This document shows positions 8,011-17,010 of a stretch of 64,000 nucleotides of DNA, in pieces (position 1 is the first letter of the stretch; the number at the start of each line of letters is the position of its first letter). The DNA is from Rana temporaria (Eukaryota; Chordata; Amphibia; Anura; Ranidae). The DNA is taken from the NCBI RefSeq assembly GCF_905171775.1, contig NC_053490.1, positions 155,006,469-155,070,468 of the forward strand. Direction: 5' to 3'. The position numbers and the translations under genes are program-made. Under the pieces are notes generated by a model that was given only the letters and a program-made list of their open reading frames with translations, ran no database searches and was not told the origin of the DNA.

Positions 8011-8819
8011 TAGGCAGTAACGGACAGGATTCCAGCAAACATTCGTCAGCCAGACCGTTTTCCAACGAACAACTGTTTCCTGGTCTTGCTTTAAAACAGT
8101 CTGCTGGAATCGTGTCCGTCAGACATGTTCGGTCGTCTGTACACAAAAGCAGCGTACAAAAACCCCGCGCATGCTCAGTCCAAATGAGGAGACGGGAGCG
8201 CTCGTTCAGGTAAAACTCGCGTTTGTTTGGGATATGGCACATTCGTCATTAGAAACCTTTTATTCTAGCAAGAGAACAATGTCTTAAAAAGGCGCACTAA
8301 ACCACAGTTTCTTGCCTCGTTTTATTAATTCTTCTCTTGCTAGAATAACCCCGTTCTCTTGCTGATGCAATTTCAATAGAGTTGTCCCATACTGAAATGT
8401 CACATTTCTTGCTTGTGATGTAATCTTTTAATAATGTTTTCTATGCCAGACGTGTGTTTTGGTTGGTGGTCCTCCATAATTTATATTAGTCATTTTTGTA
8501 AAGGAATGTGCATCTTTTTTTGTTTTTTGTTGTTTCTAGTTATGTCACCATTTAGTTTAATTTTTTTTAACATGTTTTTTTTTTTTTTTATTATTTTTTT
8601 TTTTTTTTTTGTGTTTCATTTGAGAATATTAAACCATGTTGGCACACCAAATGTCCCCCCCCCCCCAAGGAGTGTGTCCTTTGTAAATGACCCATTGTAT
8701 ATTTATTAAAGGTTTGCTGCCTAATAATCCCCACAGTATAACTAACAAACAATAGACATGTTTTCAAATGAAAGTAAAAAAGCCTTTTATTTAGGCAAAT
8801 GTCATCACAAAAAATAAAC

Positions 8820-9064
8820 AGAACGGCAGCACTAGAATAGATAGCAAACTATATGCAAACTTGCATTTCCAACATGGTGAAGGATAAACTTCCAAGCCTC
8901 AGGAGCCAAACCCAAAAATATGAAGCAGCAGCACAGAAACAAAGGAACCCAAACTGTGGTAGTCCAAACAATATGTCCTTTATGTGGAAGGAAATGGAAG
9001 GCAGAGAATCAACGTTTCCTCCTCTTTCCAGCCTTCCCTCCAGGCAGCCTTCCAGCGGATCTAA
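8820..9064 (+). repeat. Inverted partial copy of the MADF exon 1, copy 1
   Basis: The plus strand here reads like the MADF coding exon on the minus strand (9898-10186). Shared tracts include ggcagcactagaa, atatgcaaactt, aacatggtgaaggataaact, aaaggaacccaaactgtgg and gaaatggaaggcag. It lies at the 3' end of the MADF gene and partly overlaps its last codons in antisense, so the MADF transcript contains sequence complementary to its own exon 1. Identity by eye is around 70-80% with gaps. The same arrangement exists in copy 2. Confidence 0.82.
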
Positions 9065-10286
9065 CACGGGCTCTTGCAGGTGGGGTCGATGTGGCAGCAG
9101 GAGGATGGTGTTCCGCAAGCCGGGCCGGGTCACATAGCCCAGTGTCTGGGGTCAGCAGGCCCTTCTGCATCCACCAAAGGACCTGGTTCATCAGGGCCTT
9201 TGCCAGTCTTCTCTGGTCCTCCTCCCCTTCATTCAAATCGTGGGCCAATGAGGCACTGAAGGCCTCTGTGGGGTTGAGGGGGGCCCTCATGATGGCGCTT
9301 GCCTCCTGTATCATGCGGAGGCTTGCCTCCTCCACAGGCCTCAACTGCCTCCTTCGGCCTGATGGCCTCACCTGGGGGGGAGAAGACTGGCTGGTGGTGG
9401 TTCTCCTGGCCGGGGGGACCTGCTGCAGGCCACTGGGCCCAGCCTCCTCCTGGCTGCCACTGACCCCGGCCTCCTCCTGGCTGCCACTGACCCCGGCCTC
9501 CTCCTGGCTGACAGACACCTGAGGATCTGCCACCTCCTGGCTGATCTCTTCTTCCTGTGTGGAAAAAAAGGACATTTTTTACAATTTCGCAAAATAAAAC
9601 CACACTCATTTTCATGTTTTTCGTTTAGTATTTTCTGTTCATTATTACTTGAATACACTCTACTTCTGACCCCTGCAGTTGTCATCCCTGACACCTATTT
9701 GTCTGTACACCTTTTTTTTGGCTTTTTCCCAGCTTGGCTTTTCTTTTACAATATCAAATCATTAATCCACCAAGAATTATTTACGCCAGAAATATAGAGG
9801 AAACTACTATACCTCCTCATCGAAGGGTGGCAGATCTGCATCTCTGTCAGCCAGGCCCTCTTCCTCCGACTCTGCAGGGCTGTGGTCATCTGGGGAATGT
9901 CCGCTGGAAGGTAGCATGGAGGAAAGGTTGGAAGAAAGACTCGACATCGTTTTCCTGCCTTCCATTTCGTCCCGCAAAAAAGCCATCTGTTTGTAATACC
10001 ACAGTTTGGGTTCCTTTGCTTGTGTTGCTGCTGCTCCCGATTTTTTGCTTTTATTAGCTTTGTATGCTCTCCTGTATGTGCTTCTGAGGTTGGCAAGTTT
10101 ATCCTTCACCATGTTGGCAGTGCATCCTGGCACCCATGTTTGCATATAGTTTGCTAGCTCTTCTAGTGCTGCCGCTCGTACATCTTTATTACAATATAAA
10201 GAGTGCTTGGAATTCCACAGGATGGGCGTGTCCTGATATTTTTGGAGTAAGGCCTCTATAGCTTCCTTTGTTTGTAGGAGGTCCAT
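9009..10286 (-). CDS. MADF-domain DNA-binding protein of Harbinger copy 1 (2 exons)
   Basis: Exon 1 is 10286-9813 and exon 2 is 9554-9009. The junction is GAG|gtatag ... cacacag|GAA in phase 0, giving 339 codons. Residues 1-110 form a MADF domain (Myb/SANT superfamily): a buried PILWNSKHSLYCNK segment, then ANMVKDKLANLRSTYRRAYK and KLWYYKQMAFLRDEM. After a Ser/acid-rich linker, exon 2 has three tandem repeats of an SQEEAGVSG-like unit, an RPSGRRRQLRP basic stretch, a helical segment (LRMIQEASAIMRAPL to VLWWMQKGLL) and a basic tail GKAGKRRKR that looks like a nuclear signal. The ATG at 10286 is chosen because copy 2 begins at the same codon; the frame is open further upstream only in this copy. 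Known role of the family: DNA binding; in Drosophila PIF-like elements a MADF protein accompanies the transposase. Confidence 0.85.
9440..9520 (-). repeat. Coding tandem repeat in the MADF gene (27-bp unit)
   Basis: Three tandem copies of a unit like ctcctcctggctgccactga on the plus strand encode SQEEAGVSG-type nonapeptides on the minus strand. Copy 2 has the same number of units. Confidence 0.75.
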
Positions 10287-11369
10287 TTCCCTTTTTGAAA
10301 AATGATATTTCTTTTTGAGTCTAGATTCGCAAAACATAAACCAAAGAAAAATAAATATTCAAAAGGATCAGCGTTGACCTTGATATAATATGTGTCTTCA
10401 AATTTATTACCTATATCTAATTACAAACACAGTCTCTCTTGTTTAAACAATGATTGGCAGCTCGGCCGCATTGGTTGTACCAAACATTGATTTGCTAGAT
10501 GCAGAGCCATTGTTAACATTGCAGTAACTATTTTTAATATAGAAAAATAAACAATGATTACAAATGACAGTATTCATCTAGGCACTCTTTCATGTGTAAA
10601 TCTCATGCCCCTGACAATGGATGACATAAAAGACACTTCCTAATGACCTCTGTACAACCAACACTTGAACAATACTTTGCCTGATCTGAATACACCATTC
10701 AAAAACTTGTCAATGAGGTACAGCATTGTTCACATCTCTATTTTGTGAGTTGTCCAAAAGCATTTGGATACCAAAATAACATTGTGGTACCCCATAGACA
10801 GAATAGCTTAAAAAGGGTGCAACCAACAGCCCAAACCCCCATCCCATGTGTCTACATTTTCCAGGCCTCTGCTGATCCCATTTTTAATTTCCTTACCTTC
10901 CTGTCTCTCGCTCCTCGTTTCTCACGCTCGCCTAATTACCGCGTAAGATGCGTAATCACGGCGTGCACCTTTTAAACACTCCGCGTATTTATTAAACCCC
11001 GCCCTCGTCACCTTTGCTAGGCCCCTAATCAATGAGTTTAGGAAATATGGCGTTAACTGTGTATGTTCTGGATGCGCTCGAAGATTCTCCGCGTAACCTA
11101 CGTAAACACGTTGTTTGCATTCTCTACACTCCGCGTATTTATTAAACCCCGCCCTCGTCACCTTTGCTAGGCCCCTAATCAATGAGTTTAGGAAATATGG
11201 CGTTAACTGTGTATGTTCTGGATGCGCTCGAAGATTCTCCGCGTAACCTACGTAAACACGTTGTTTGCATTCTCTACACTCCGCGTATGTATTAAACGCC
11301 GCCCTCTTCTCCGCCCATGGCGTAACAATTCATCTTTTCCCCGCCCATAATCTCTGTGGGAAAGGAAAG
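10287..11369. promoter_or_regulatory. Divergent promoter region between MADF and SANT genes, copy 1
   Basis: The two genes point away from each other and share this 1.1-kb interval. It contains GC-rich segments with repeated CGCGTA/TACGC motifs (for example accgcgtaagatgcgtaatcacgg near 10938 and ctccgcgtaacctacgtaaacacg near 11085), an 11-kb-side tandem duplication and AT-rich sequence. No TATA box is certain. Regulation by a shared promoter is inference. Confidence 0.5.
10981..11280. repeat. Two tandem copies of a 150-bp promoter-proximal unit
   Basis: The unit starts ccgcgtatttattaaacccc at 10981 and again at 11131, and a third partial start (ccgcgtatgt) is at 11281. Each unit ends in ttgtttgcattctctacact. 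Harbinger copy 2 has only one unit (about 58140-58290). The duplication explains most of the 140-bp length difference between the two elements. Confidence 0.9.
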
Positions 11370-13084
11370 ATGGCGATGTCACACGAGCGGGCACGATGCT
11401 CTCATGCCACAAGTGAAGGGACAGAGGCAGGGACGTCCCGATCAAGGCCAAGAAGATACAAAGCCACTAATATGCGGTTCCAGGAAATGGTGGAGTTAGT
11501 TTACATCATGCGAAAGAAGGACTATGATGGTGAATTAGGGCCATACAAGACCCCTAACCGCCGAAAGGCACATATTATGGACAAGGTGGCGAGGAGAATG
11601 CAGAGGATGTTTGGGATCACCATGTCCAAGGAACAGCTGAGGAAACGCTGGTCAGACTTAAAATTGAGGGAGCCACATCAGATGAAGAAAATACTTAAAA
11701 TTCTGCGTAAAAGTAAGTAAATATATATTGGGGTTGGGGGGGGGTGGGTGATTGTCTGCAATAATGTGTTGCCATGTATATTTCACCATCTGCCTCCTTG
11801 GCCTGCTTGTAATTTTAAAGACATGTTGTCATTTATTTTTTAGGACATAAATAACTACATATTTACAAATAGTGTTCTTAGTAAACCACGTAACATCACA
11901 TAGTTTCTCAGAAAGGCTCGGTTATTCCAGGAACAACACACCTGGACATGGCTCACTGGCCAAAAACTTTGTTTGTAAACATTGTGTAAAAGCTAGTTCT
12001 AAAAAATAAAATTTAGAGAATGGGAAAGGCAAACAGGATTCATTCTAAAAACAGTGGTAATAAAGCAGATGTTTTCACATCTGCAATGCAGAGCACCTGT
12101 GTCTCCCCAAATCAAAAATGGGTTTTGGTAGGGTCTCCCAGAAATACTGTTTAGGGGGGACATCCATGTGTGTCACTTTGCTAAAAAGGGGCAGGATCAG
12201 AGCTTGCCATAGAAGTAATTCCAAAAAGTAGGTTTGGTGAAAGATAAAAGTAACTAAATGAAAGCCTCTTCTAAGCAATGTGTGCGATTTATGCTCTCCA
12301 ATATCTGTGTGCTGATGAGTCTACATTTTTTTTTGGTTATTTAAGGGGAAAGAAGTCGCCAGCATTTGGAGGAGGCAGAGAGGGCCAGACAAGGCCAAAA
12401 TCTTCCATCTCAACATGTGGAGGAGGAGGAGGATGTGGAAGGAGAAGAGGATGTGGAAGGAGAAGAGGATGTGGAAGGAGAAGAGGATGTGGAAGGAGAA
12501 GAGGAAGGAAGAAAGGAGGAAGGAAGAGAGGAGGAAGAAGTAATTTTGGACTTAGAATTTATAGCAGATGAAGGGCAAGTGGCGGAAGAACAATTTGGCG
12601 AATTGAAAGAAGGTGGATTGATGGATGAAGGAGGAGTCGAAGATGATGGGGAAGTGGTGGAAGAAGGAGGAGTGATAGAAGATGATGGGGAGGTGGTGGA
12701 AGAAGGAGGAGTGATAGAAGATGTCGAAGAGGTGGAAAGGAGAAGCCCATCAGGTCAGTGTCACCCTAGCTTGATTAAAAAAAACATATGTAGATAGGCC
12801 TCATCGAAAAATAATTTTGGAAATGACCATTTTTTTTTTTTTTAGGGGAGGAGGATGGTGTGTCAATATTTTCACGTGCAAGTGCTGCTATAATTATTCA
12901 GCAGGTAATGGAGTGCAGCACTGAAATGCACAATATGCGTGAAAGGATGGTTGTCATGGAACAGAATGTAACAAATGTCCTTTTGGAATGCAGCACGGAA
13001 ATGGACAATATGCGGCAAAGAATGATGGTCATCGAATCTAATTTTAAAAATATTATTGACATGATGGGCCGTGTCAAAGACTGA
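11370..13084 (+). CDS. Myb/SANT-like DNA-binding protein of Harbinger copy 1 (3 exons)
   Basis: Exons are 11370-11712, 12346-12753 and 12846-13084, both junctions in phase 1 (a|gtaagt, aag|ggg; cag|gtcagt, tttag|ggg). The product is about 329 residues. The start is the ATG in aagATGg, a good context. Exon 1 encodes a Ser/Arg-rich start and a SANT/Myb-like trihelix: MRFQEMVELVYIMRKKDYD, RRKAHIMDKVARRMQRMFG, SKEQLRKRWSDLKLRE. Exon 2 is strongly acidic with four DVEGEE repeats and two copies of an EGGVIEDDGEV-like block. Exon 3 encodes a heptad-like helix with two related halves (MECSTEMHNMRERM / LECSTEMDNMRQRM), a probable coiled coil for dimerisation. Known partners of Harbinger transposases (NAIF1/Myb-like) import the transposase and bind DNA; the same role is inferred here. 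The first acceptor is AAG rather than the CAG of copy 2. Confidence 0.87.
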
Positions 13085-13141
13085 AACACCCCCCGCCCAT
13101 CCCCCGCCCCCACAAACATTTTTACTGTTTTAATAATGAAT

Positions 13142-13396
13142 ACGCCAAAATTTGAAGATACACACACAGTGTGCCAACATGTGCTATCTGCCATCACAGA
13201 ATATCTAGTGTCTGTGCTTTGTGGGTCCAACCCCCTCCTCCATCCTCAAGTAGTTGAGAAGAAGGGTTTGCTCCCACAAAACACAGACATTGATCACCCA
13301 TGATGTCAGATAGCACATGTGGCCATTTGTCTGTTGAACCAATGACATTTGGCGAGTTTGCACTGAATGTGTGTATCTTCAAATTTTGGCGTGTTC
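13142..13396. repeat. Imperfect ~115-bp-arm palindrome between the convergent genes
   Basis: The arm acgccaaaatttgaagatac (13142-) is mirrored by gtatcttcaaattttggcgt (-13392). Inside, catgtgctatctg pairs with cagatagcacatg, and gtctgtgctttgtggg pairs with cccacaaaacacagac. It lies just after the SANT stop codon and is conserved in copy 2 (about 56002-56255). It may aid transcription termination from both sides, or be a relic MITE; both are inference. Confidence 0.8.
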
Positions 13397-13742
13397 CAGT
13401 GTGAAAGCACACCATGACTGACTGCTGTTGTGAGTTTTTATATTTTTATAATTTTATTTTTTTACTTTTTGACCATGTTGTACATTTTTGGATACTATAA
13501 AGTTTCGACCATAAAGAATAAACACCGAAAAAAAATTCAAAAGATATATATATAGAATTATAAATCTCTCTAATCACTGAATTTAGTGAAGTCGAGATTT
13601 GACTCCTAAATCTCCACAACAAATATTCGTATTTAAAAACACACCAAAAAAAAAAAAAATAATCTAAAAAATATTGGTTTTTGTGCATAAAAAATATGCC
13701 GAGAATAAAAAATACTAAGGCGGTAAACACCCCACCAAAAAT

Positions 13743-13745
<3 letters not shown>

Positions 13746-13784
<39 letters not shown>
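13746..13784. repeat. (TA)n microsatellite
   Basis: About 19 uninterrupted TA dinucleotides. Copy 2 has a shorter run at about 55627-55650. Confidence 0.95.
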
Positions 13785-13789
<5 letters not shown>

Positions 13790-14197
13790 TAAATCGAACT
13801 ATATTTGATAAACAAAACTGTGAACTTGTTAAAAAATGTATAATCTTCATAATATTTTTTGTTGAATTACCTGAAAAAAAAAACATAAAAAAAATAATAT
13901 TGTAGACTCCTAAGTACAAAAGCAGGGAGTAATGAAAAAAATATAAAATAATTTTTGGGGTCATGAACAAGCAAAAATTAAAAAACTTGACCTCCAAATT
14001 TTACAATGGAGTTGCTTCTTATTTCTAGACTCAATACCCTGTTTGTAGATGAGTGAATACTGTGCAAAATGTGGTTATTTACTAAAAGTGGAGAAATCAA
14101 TTATGCAGTAAAATTGAAGAAGTTAGTTAGAGAACCAGGAAGACAGATAAAAAGAGAAAAAGCATTAATGACAAACAACTGTATAAAGTCCAATGGT

Positions 14198-15904
14198 CTA
14201 ATTATTTATTATTTGTGAGAATATTCCTTTCTTTGGGGGCCGAATTAGAAAGAAATATGATCTGGCATAGCAATGGCCCCCCCGACCCATGAAGTACTCA
14301 ACATATTTGTCGCGTACCTCACGAGCTGATTGGGGGGCCAAGCCAGCGCGACCAGTGTCCAGCCCGGGAAGGGGATCTGAGGGTAGTCTTGCCTCAGAAC
14401 CGATGTCGGGTAGGTACGTCTGGGAGTGCCTGCGTAAAAAGTTGTGCAAAATGCAGCAGGCAAATACAACGGTGTCCAATTTATATTCCGCCAGATGTAT
14501 CGATGTCCTGAACAGGCGGAACCGGTTGGTGAGTATCCCAAAGGCATTCTCGACTACCCTCCGAGCCCTGGCCAACCGAAAATTAAACACACTCCTCTCT
14601 GAGGTGAGGGTCCTCTGGGGAAAAGGCCGCATGAGGTGAGGACCAAGCCCGAAAGCCTCGTCCGCTAGGAACACAAACGGAAGTCCTTCCACATTCTCTT
14701 CATCTGGTGGCAATGCCAGACCACCAGCTTGGAGACGATCATAGAAATCAGTCCGTGCGAACACTCCCCCATCAGACATCCGGCCATTCTTCCCCACGTC
14801 CACATATAGAAACTCATACTGTGCCGACACCACCGCCATCAACACAATACTATGATAACCCTTGTAATTATAATAGTAGGACCCCGAGTGGGGTGGGGGC
14901 ACAATGCGGACGTGTTTCCCATCTATTGCTCCACCGCAGTTTGGAAAATCCCACCGCTGGGCAAATTGGGAAGCCACAGACTGCCATTCCTGTGGTGTGG
15001 AGGGTAGCTGTGGGGACAAACAAAAAAAGAGATTTAGTACTTTGGAACAAAAACATCCTACAAGCATCCTTGTGACACTTCACAGTATTAAAATTGCATT
15101 AGAAAAATGTGCATGGAGAAGTTGGGGAATGAAATATATAGGGCCACTTAATTAAGAGACTCCACAGCCCTCTGATGGGGACAATAAAAGTTTGAAGGGG
15201 GGGGGGGACACAAAAACCAAAAAGTCCTGTTTTAAAAAATGGCAAGGTGGGTTTGTCCCTAGGATAGCATGCTGGACAGGTTAATATTGGGTAAGGGACA
15301 AATATGCAGGTAGGTCAAGAATAAAACATGTAAAGCTTATATCAACATGCATAGGGAGAAAAGGGAACGTTAGTTAAACACACAGCATATCTGGGAAATT
15401 AAAAATAAAGTTAGTTGGCCACATTATTACAGCCAGGAAACTTACCTTAATATACTCCTCATGCAGAACTTTGATGATGGCAGCACACGTGTCCGGTATG
15501 ATGACCCCAAGCGCCTGCGGAGAGATGCCTGTCGAGAACTTGAGGTCCTGCAGGCTCCTCCCAGTCGCCAGGTACCGCAACGTGGCAATAAGCCTCTGCT
15601 CGGCCGTGATGGCTTGGCGCATCACAGTGTCCTGCCTCGTGATATAGGGGGACAGAAGTTCCAGCAGACTGTTGAATACGGGGTCCGTCATGCGGAGAAA
15701 ATTCCTAAAGTCATTAGGATTATTCTCCTGGAGTTCCCTAAGCAGAGGCATATGTGAGAACTGGTCACGCTGGCGCAACCAATTCTTGGTCCAGAAACGC
15801 CTCCGCCCCCTGTTTCTGGCCAAAGTACTGGAATAATGAACATATCCAGCAGCCATCCCATAAACAGCACCAACTCGCGAAAATTGACGCTGCTGCTCCA
15901 TCAT
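14198..15904 (-). CDS. PIF/Harbinger DDE transposase, copy 1 (2 exons, altered C-terminus)
   Basis: Exon 1 is 15904-15446 and exon 2 is 15007-14198, joined as AAG|gtaagt ... ccccacag|CTA in phase 0. Exon 1 (153 residues) carries the N-terminal region with a helix-turn-helix, VMRQAITAEQRLIATLRYLA then LQDLKFSTGISPQALGVIIP. Exon 2 is the DDE_Tnp_4-type catalytic domain with D182 in GAIDGKHV, D269 in FLADEAFGL and E306 in RRVVENAFGIL, so the triad is complete. It cuts and joins DNA at the TIRs. Near the end a run of seven C (plus strand 14277-14283) replaces the six of copy 2. This shifts the frame so that the last 7 residues of copy 2 are replaced by about 22 others ending in IFSQIINN. The catalytic core is untouched, so activity may survive. 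Confidence 0.9.
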
Positions 15905-16226
15905 GGCTTCAAACCGGCCGGCTGGTCAGTCAAGAACACACTCAAACAGAAAGCACTCGCAAATCCAGCACTACCTGCGACGAACGTGTGACAAACAGAT
16001 ACGAGCGCACAGGATGCAACTGCTAAAGCAGAAACAACCTGCTAGCCTATAGCCGAATGACAACTACGTTACCGCAAGCACACGCACTGAACCCGTGAAT
16101 ACACGCTGTCAAAGCCTGGAGACCGAGAAGCGCGAATCAGCTCTAACCAAACCTTCACTAACACGAGCAAACCCGTAACTAGCAAAAGAGGAACAGAGGG
16201 CGGCGCCATTAACTTTGGTCTTCCCC

Positions 16227-16232
16227 TTTATA
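16227..16232 (-). promoter_or_regulatory. TATA box of the transposase gene, copy 1
   Basis: TATAAA on the minus strand (tttata on plus), about 320 bp before the transposase ATG and about 160 bp inside the TIR. It is conserved at 53176-53181 in copy 2. The promoter role is inferred. Confidence 0.5.
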
Positions 16233-16299
16233 GTGATGTCGTACGTAGTTTACGTGCACGCGTTCCGGTACGACGGTAATTTGGTCCGCTGGTGTGTAC

Positions 16300-16393
16300 A
16301 AGCCAGCGGAACCAAACAAAAATCAGCCTTGTATGCCGGAAACTGTCCGGCAGACAGTTTTCAGCGCACAGATCCGGTCGTGAGTACAAGGCC
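16300..16393. repeat. Harbinger copy 1 right terminal region: TIR and subterminal palindrome
   Basis: The end GGTCGTGAGTACAAGGCC is the inverse of the left-end motif. Inside it, the stretch around 16335-16370 (cggaaactgtccggcagacagttttcag) is palindromic, like the longer palindrome at the left end but with different sequence. Confidence 0.75.
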
Positions 16394-16396
16394 TGA

Positions 16397-16734
16397 CATA
16401 TATGTATATAATACAATCTATGGATGAATCAAAATATATGAATGCATAGAAATACAAAATCATATGAAATATAGATATCAAAAAATATAAATTGAAAGTG
16501 TAATTACAACTGAATAGATTAAACATAACTGAAAATCTATCATAGATAAACAGTATAGGTATGTCATACCTATACTGTTTATCTATGATAGATTTTCAGT
16601 TATGTTTAATCTATTCAGTTGTAATTACGCTTTCAATTTATATTTTTTGATATCTATATTTCATATAATTGTGTATTTCTATGCATTCATATATTTTGAT
16701 TCATCCATAGATTGTATTATATACATATATGTCC
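16397..16734. repeat. Foldback hairpin with ~165-bp arms
   Basis: catatatgtatataatacaa (16397-) through ataggta is mirrored almost perfectly by tacctat through the reverse complement ending near 16730. The centre is near 16562 with almost no loop. It was the core of the palindromic repeat into which Harbinger copy 1 jumped. Confidence 0.9.
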
Positions 16735-16764
16735 CTAAGGAAGCCGGAATGGGTGAAACATGTC
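16735..16764 (+). ncRNA. Degenerate hammerhead-ribozyme-like core (tentative)
   Basis: CTAAGGA (consensus CTGATGA with changes), then a possible stem II (AGCCGGAATGGGT), then GAAAC and ATGTC. The layout CTGANGA-stem-GAAAC-NNN-GTC matches minimal hammerheads of Penelope-like elements, but two core positions are altered, so self-cleavage is unlikely. Confidence 0.3.
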
Positions 16765-17010
16765 AGACTCACTGTATATAACAGTTTGCAATTCTACCAA
16801 TGGTAAAATACAACATCTCATATGATCTTTTTTAGCATTTTTTGTATGAATCAATGTGTTAAATTAAATTAAACTATTTTTTATATATACAAGTTGTGTC
16901 TGTGGTGTATGGTTCCTGCGGTTCCAGAGCTAATAATATTGTTTATGCCTGATACACCCAAACTGCATTCATATAGTCCCATGCCCCATCCCTTAATTGG
17001 GAATATATAT
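16762..17010 (+). repeat. Right arm of the long inverted repeat around Harbinger copy 1
   Basis: It pairs with 7662-7912 in reverse complement. The matching ends near tgggaatatatatcca, after which the two flanks diverge. Confidence 0.8.

Larger units (their letters stand above)
13085..14197. other. Intergenic AT-rich region between convergent SANT and transposase genes, copy 1
   Basis: No coding sequence is convincing. It holds an imperfect long palindrome (13142-13396), poly-A/T runs and a (TA)n microsatellite at about 13746-13784. The same layout occurs in copy 2 at 55164-56309. Confidence 0.6.
7934..16393 (-). mobile_element. PIF/Harbinger DNA transposon, copy 1, three genes
   Basis: An 8460-bp element. 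Ends share the inverted motif GGCCNNRTACTCACGACC: GGCCCCATACTCACGACC on the left, and the reverse complement of GGTCGTGAGTACAAGGCC on the right. It is flanked by TGA on both sides (7931-7933, 16394-16396), fitting the 3-bp Harbinger target duplication. It carries a MADF gene (minus), a SANT/Myb-like gene (plus) and a DDE transposase (minus). The whole element recurs inverted at 53015-61334. The main differences are a second 150-bp promoter unit here, one acidic 6-residue repeat fewer, and a 1-bp insertion at the transposase C-terminus. Confidence 0.93.

Noticed and set aside
8849..9137. A separate small MADF-like gene on the plus strand
   Set aside because: It lacks the first half of the domain and a proper intron/exon layout and overlaps the end of the main MADF gene in antisense; better explained as an inverted partial duplication.
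10287..10337. An upstream ATG extending the MADF protein of copy 1 by 17 residues
   Set aside because: The extension is not kept in copy 2 and precedes the conserved MDLLQ start.
10922..11182. ORF with repeated IRGLAKVTRAGFNKYAECxx peptide
   Set aside because: Created by the tandem 150-bp promoter unit; absent as an ORF in copy 2.
14289..15155. Plus-strand ORFs opposite the transposase exon 2
   Set aside because: Shadow frames of the DDE transposase; the catalytic motifs are on the minus strand.
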